Shown here: one piece after another, positions 61,039-64,000 of the stretch | Layout: each line of letters starts with the position of its first letter | Position numbering within the stretch: position 1 is the first letter of the stretch | Assembly: GCF_013408925.1 (NCBI RefSeq) | Contig: NZ_JACCAB010000001.1 | Span: 2,542,001 to 2,606,000 of the forward strand | Length of the DNA stretch: 64,000 nucleotides | Direction: 5' to 3' | Source: Pedococcus badiiscoriae | GTDB taxonomy: Bacteria > Actinomycetota > Actinomycetes > Actinomycetales > Dermatophilaceae | The notes under the pieces: model-generated | Told to the model about the DNA's origin: nothing | The model's database searches: none | What the model saw: only the letters and a program-made list of their open reading frames with translations | Translations under genes and position numbers: made by a program

Positions 61039-61608
61039 ATGAGCTCCTACCGGGTCGGCTACTTCGTCGGAAGCCTCTCGTCCACCTCCATCAACCGGAC
61101 CCTCAGCAGGGCATTGATCAACCTGGCGCCTTCGGGCCTGGAGTTCACCGAGATCCCCATCGGGGACCTCCCCCTGTACAGCCCGGACTACGACGGCAGC
61201 TACCCACCCGAGGCGGTCGCGCTGAAGGAAGCCATCGCGGCCTCCGAGGCGGTGCTGTTCGTGACCCCCGAGTACAACCGCTCCATTCCCGGCGCCCTCA
61301 AGAACGCCATCGACTGGGCTTCTCGCCCTTGGGGTCAGAACTCCTTCGACCACATGCCTGCCGCAGTCTGTGGAGCCTCGATCGGTCAGATCGGGACTGC
61401 GGTCGCGCAACAGAGCCTGCGGGGTGTGCTGAGCTTCTGCAACGCGCGCCAGATGACCGCGCCCGAGTGCTACGTGCAGTTCACTCCGGAGGTCTTCCCA
61501 GGGTCCGGTGAGGTGACTGACGAGGCGACCCGCGACTTCCTGACCGCCTTCATGCAGGAGTTCCGCATCCACACCGAACGGGTGCTCACGGTGCTCCCGC
61601 GCAGCTGA
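61039..61608 (+). CDS. NADPH-dependent FMN reductase
   Basis: 189 aa from the ATG at 61039. The flavodoxin-like fold shows G-S-L-S-S-T-S-I-N-R near residue 11, then P-E-Y-N-R-S-I-P-G-A-L-K-N-A-I-D-W, the family signature, and G-A-S-I-G-Q-I-G-T-A. It is likely a quinone or azo-type reductase using NADPH and FMN. It is last in the block, 16 nt after the TrxR-like gene, and fits a redox-repair role. Confidence 0.92.
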   Translation: MSSYRVGYFVGSLSSTSINRTLSRALINLAPSGLEFTEIPIGDLPLYSPDYDGSYPPEAVALKEAIAASEAVLFVTPEYNRSIPGALKNAIDWASRPWGQNSFDHMPAAVCGASIGQIGTAVAQQSLRGVLSFCNARQMTAPECYVQFTPEVFPGSGEVTDEATRDFLTAFMQEFRIHTERVLTVLPRS

Positions 61609-61639
61609 ACACCGAGGTGCCTCACGTCCCTGGAGGGTC

Positions 61640-61645
61640 TAGACA
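61640..61645 (+). promoter_or_regulatory. -10-like element TAGACA before the uvrA paralog
   Basis: TAGACA is followed by 7 nt and the GTG at 61653, matching the leaderless spacing seen elsewhere, with A in the last position of the hexamer. Confidence 0.4.
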
Positions 61646-61652
61646 GGGGGTT

Positions 61653-64000
61653 GTGCCCCACGACTCGAGCGACCACTTCGTCCACGTCCGGGGCGCCACT
61701 GAGCACAACCTCCGCAACGTCGATGTCGACGTGCCGCGTGACGCGATGGTGGCCTTCACCGGGGTGTCCGGCTCCGGCAAGTCATCGCTGGCGTTCGGCA
61801 CCCTCTACGCCGAGGCGCAGCGGCGCTACTTCGAGTCGGTGGCGCCATACGCCCGGCGGTTGGTGCAGCAGATGGGTGTCCCGCACGTCCAGGAGATCAC
61901 CGGGCTGCCCCCCGCGGTGGCGTTGCAGCAGCGCCGTGGCGCGCCCAGCGCACGGTCCACCGTGGGCACTCTCACGACCTTGTCGAACCTCCTGCGGATG
62001 TTGTACTCCCGGGCCGGCACCTACCCTCGGGGCGCACCCCGCCTGGCGGCGGAGGCGTTCTCGCCCAACACCGTTGCGGGCGCTTGTCCGCGGTGCCACG
62101 GCCTCGGGGTGGAGCACGACGTCAGCGAGGAGCTGATGGTCCCGGACACCTCCCTGAGCATCCGGGAGGGCGCGATCGCCGCGTGGCCCGGTGCCTGGCA
62201 AGGCGCCAACCTGCGCAGCATCGTCTCCGGTCTCGGCATCGACGTCGACGCGCCCTGGCGGTCCCTCAAGGCCAAGGACCGACGGTGGCTGCTGTTCACC
62301 GACGAGCAGCCGAAGGTGTTGGTCAAGCCGGAACGTGACCGCGTCGACTACGGCTACCACGGCACGTTCTGGAGCGCCCGCGCGCACGTCCACCACGTCT
62401 TGGCCACCTCCAAGAGCGCGTCGATGCGCGAGAAGGCGATGCGCTTCATCCGCAGCGTCCCGTGCCCGGAGTGCGGCGGGACCGGGCTGCGTCCGGACGC
62501 CTTGAAGGTGACGTTCCGCGGGCTCACCATCGCCGCGGTGAACGCGCTGTCGCTCACCGAGCTCGTCGAGTTCCTCCGGCCGGTGGCAGACCTGTCCGAG
62601 GCTGCCGCTGCGACGGCGACGGCCGACTCGGGCGAGGCGACCGAGGTGGCGGTGCGGCTGTGCACCGACCTCGTCGCCCGGGTCCGGGTCCTGCTCGACC
62701 TCGGGCTGGGCTACCTCTCGCTCGGGCGCAGCTCCACGACGCTGTCACCGGGGGAGGCGCAGCGCCTGCGCGTCGCGACGCAGCTGCGCTCGGGGCTGTT
62801 CGGCGTGGTCTACGTGCTCGACGAGCCGTCGGCGGGGCTGCACCCGGCCGACGCGGCGCCGCTGCTCGACGTCCTGGACCGGCTCAAGGGTTCGGGCAAC
62901 TCGCTGTTCGTGGTCGAGCACGACCTCGACATCGTCCGTCGGGCCGACTGGGTCGTCGACCTGGGACCGGGCGCCGGCGAGAACGGCGGGCAGGTCCTGT
63001 ACTCCGGTCCGGTGGCCGGGCTCGAACAGGTGCCGGCTTCCGTGACGGGGGCGCACCTGTTCGGCCGGGTGGCGGCCCCCGAACGCCACCAGCGGGTTCC
63101 CCAGGGGTGGCTCCACCTGCGCGGGATCAGCCGGCACAACCTCGTCGACCTCACGGTCGACGTGCCGCTCTGCGTGATGACGGCGGTGACGGGCGTCTCC
63201 GGGTCGGGCAAGTCGACCCTGGTCACGCAGGTGCTTGCCGAGCTGGTCCGGCGTCACCTCGGACAGGCGCCGGAGGACGCCGAGGACGCCGAGGTCGACG
63301 AGCTCGAGATCGACGTCGACGGCGTCACAGGGCTGGAGTCCTTCGATCGGCTGGTGCGCGTGGACCAGCGCCCGATCGGGCGCACCCCGCGCTCCAACCT
63401 GGCCACCTACACGAGCCTGTTCGACGCCGTGCGCAAGGTGTATGCCGCGACGCCGGCAGCACGCGAGCGCGGTTACGGCCCAGGCCGCTTCTCGTTCAAC
63501 GTGGCGGAGGGACGGTGCGAGACGTGCCAGGGGGAGAGCTTCGTGACCGTCGAGCTGCTCTTCCTGCCGGGCACCTACGCCCCCTGCCCGACCTGCCACG
63601 GGGCGCGCTACAACGAGACGACGCTCGAGATCGAGTACCGGGGGAAGAACGTCGCCGAGGTGCTGGCCCTGTCGGTCGACGAGGCCGCCGACTTCCTGGC
63701 CGACGTTCCGGCCGCCGCGCGCAGCCTGACCACGCTGAGGGAGGTCGGCCTGGGTTACCTCCGGCTGGGCCAGCCTGCCACCGAGCTCAGCGGCGGGGAG
63801 GCCCAGCGGATCAAGCTGGCCACCGAGCTGCAACGCGCGCGTCGCGGCCACGCCCTGTACCTGCTCGACGAGCCCACGGCAGGGCTGCACCCCGCCGACA
63901 TCGCCCTGCTGCTGCGCCAGCTGCACCGGTTGGTGGACGCCGGCAACACCGTGGTGCTGGTCGAGCACGATCTCGACACGGTCATCAGCGCCGACTGGGT
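61653..64000 (+). CDS. UvrA paralog (excinuclease ABC subunit A-like), truncated by window edge
   Basis: 782 codons visible from a GTG at 61653, running off the right edge. Two ABC modules are seen. The first has G-V-S-G-S-G-K-S-S near residue 35 and a C-P-R-C ... C-P-E-C zinc finger; the second has G-V-S-G-S-G-K-S-T near 515 and C-E-T-C ... C-P-T-C. Signatures are L-S-P-G-E-A-Q-R and L-S-G-G-E-A-Q-R. The shorter interdomain regions suggest UvrA2, a paralog linked to DNA damage or drug tolerance, rather than the main UvrA. Confidence 0.9.
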   Translation, partial: MPHDSSDHFVHVRGATEHNLRNVDVDVPRDAMVAFTGVSGSGKSSLAFGTLYAEAQRRYFESVAPYARRLVQQMGVPHVQEITGLPPAVALQQRRGAPSARSTVGTLTTLSNLLRMLYSRAGTYPRGAPRLAAEAFSPNTVAGACPRCHGLGVEHDVSEELMVPDTSLSIREGAIAAWPGAWQGANLRSIVSGLGIDVDAPWRSLKAKDRRWLLFTDEQPKVLVKPERDRVDYGYHGTFWSARAHVHHVLATSKSASMREKAMRFIRSVPCPECGGTGLRPDALKVTFRGLTIAAVNALSLTELVEFLRPVADLSEAAAATATADSGEATEVAVRLCTDLVARVRVLLDLGLGYLSLGRSSTTLSPGEAQRLRVATQLRSGLFGVVYVLDEPSAGLHPADAAPLLDVLDRLKGSGNSLFVVEHDLDIVRRADWVVDLGPGAGENGGQVLYSGPVAGLEQVPASVTGAHLFGRVAAPERHQRVPQGWLHLRGISRHNLVDLTVDVPLCVMTAVTGVSGSGKSTLVTQVLAELVRRHLGQAPEDAEDAEVDELEIDVDGVTGLESFDRLVRVDQRPIGRTPRSNLATYTSLFDAVRKVYAATPAARERGYGPGRFSFNVAEGRCETCQGESFVTVELLFLPGTYAPCPTCHGARYNETTLEIEYRGKNVAEVLALSVDEAADFLADVPAAARSLTTLREVGLGYLRLGQPATELSGGEAQRIKLATELQRARRGHALYLLDEPTAGLHPADIALLLRQLHRLVDAGNTVVLVEHDLDTVISADW

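Overview
The window is chromosomal DNA from a very high-GC actinobacterium. GC-ending codons, many GTG starts, ATGA/GTGA stop-start overlaps and the gene repertoire (DUF3039, DUF2017 beside clpS, DUF2510/RDD, MEDS-LuxR, UvrA paralog) fit the order Micrococcales, most plausibly an Intrasporangiaceae-like organism (Knoellia/Janibacter/Terrabacter type). The family assignment is inference. Nearly all of the window is coding, and most genes are ordinary chromosomal housekeeping or metabolic genes. There is one tRNA, tRNA-Leu(UAG). I see no insertion sequence, prophage or CRISPR array.

Layout. 1-6.1 kb: the end of a two-component pair, small membrane proteins, a secreted beta-repeat protein, and two related small unknown proteins flanking a probably broken lipoprotein. 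6.2-16.2 kb: thioredoxin, NAD-malic enzyme, VanZ-like protein, a DEAD-box RNA helicase with a long Arg/Asp repeat, YqgE, DUF3039 plus an SF2 helicase, and dodecin. 16.2-18 kb: a Lrp/AsnC regulator divergent from 4-hydroxyphenylpyruvate dioxygenase. 18-27 kb: an RDD protein, a GT-C mannosyltransferase-like protein, a membrane-anchored molybdopterin oxidoreductase, a GT2 followed by a DUF2064-methyltransferase fusion, a second two-component system and a sugar epimerase. 27-32 kb: the rest of tyrosine catabolism (fumarylacetoacetase, an unknown partner, homogentisate dioxygenase) with an AvrRpt2-like cysteine protease between them. 32-41.9 kb: 5'-nucleotidase, NAD salvage (pncA, pncB), clpS-DUF2017, murI, two metallo-beta-lactamase-fold proteins, endonuclease IV, rph-rdgB and tRNA-Leu. 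42-49.8 kb: an HNH protein, TMEM175-like channel, DUF1684, a CoA-transferase, an ECF nickel/cobalt importer (cbiMNQO) divergent from bcp across a perfect Nur-type box, and a cysteine dioxygenase/rhodanese pair preceded by a poly-cysteine leader peptide.

51-61.6 kb is the most distinctive block: a MEDS-LuxR regulator, then dnaK-grpE-dnaJ-cbpM-clpB-trx-ZnF_UBP-(cNMP/TrxR-like)-FMN reductase, nearly all touching or overlapping. It looks like a single chaperone-plus-thiol-redox operon. The window ends inside a UvrA paralog.

Two sequence-wide patterns stand out. First, at least sixteen genes carry a TAnnnT-like -10 hexamer 6-9 nt before the start codon, so their mRNAs are probably leaderless. Second, a short word TATGCC/GGCATA, usually GTATGCC/GGCATAC, recurs more than 40 times on both strands and in coding and intergenic DNA, often forcing the otherwise rare TAT (Tyr) and GCA (Ala) codons.
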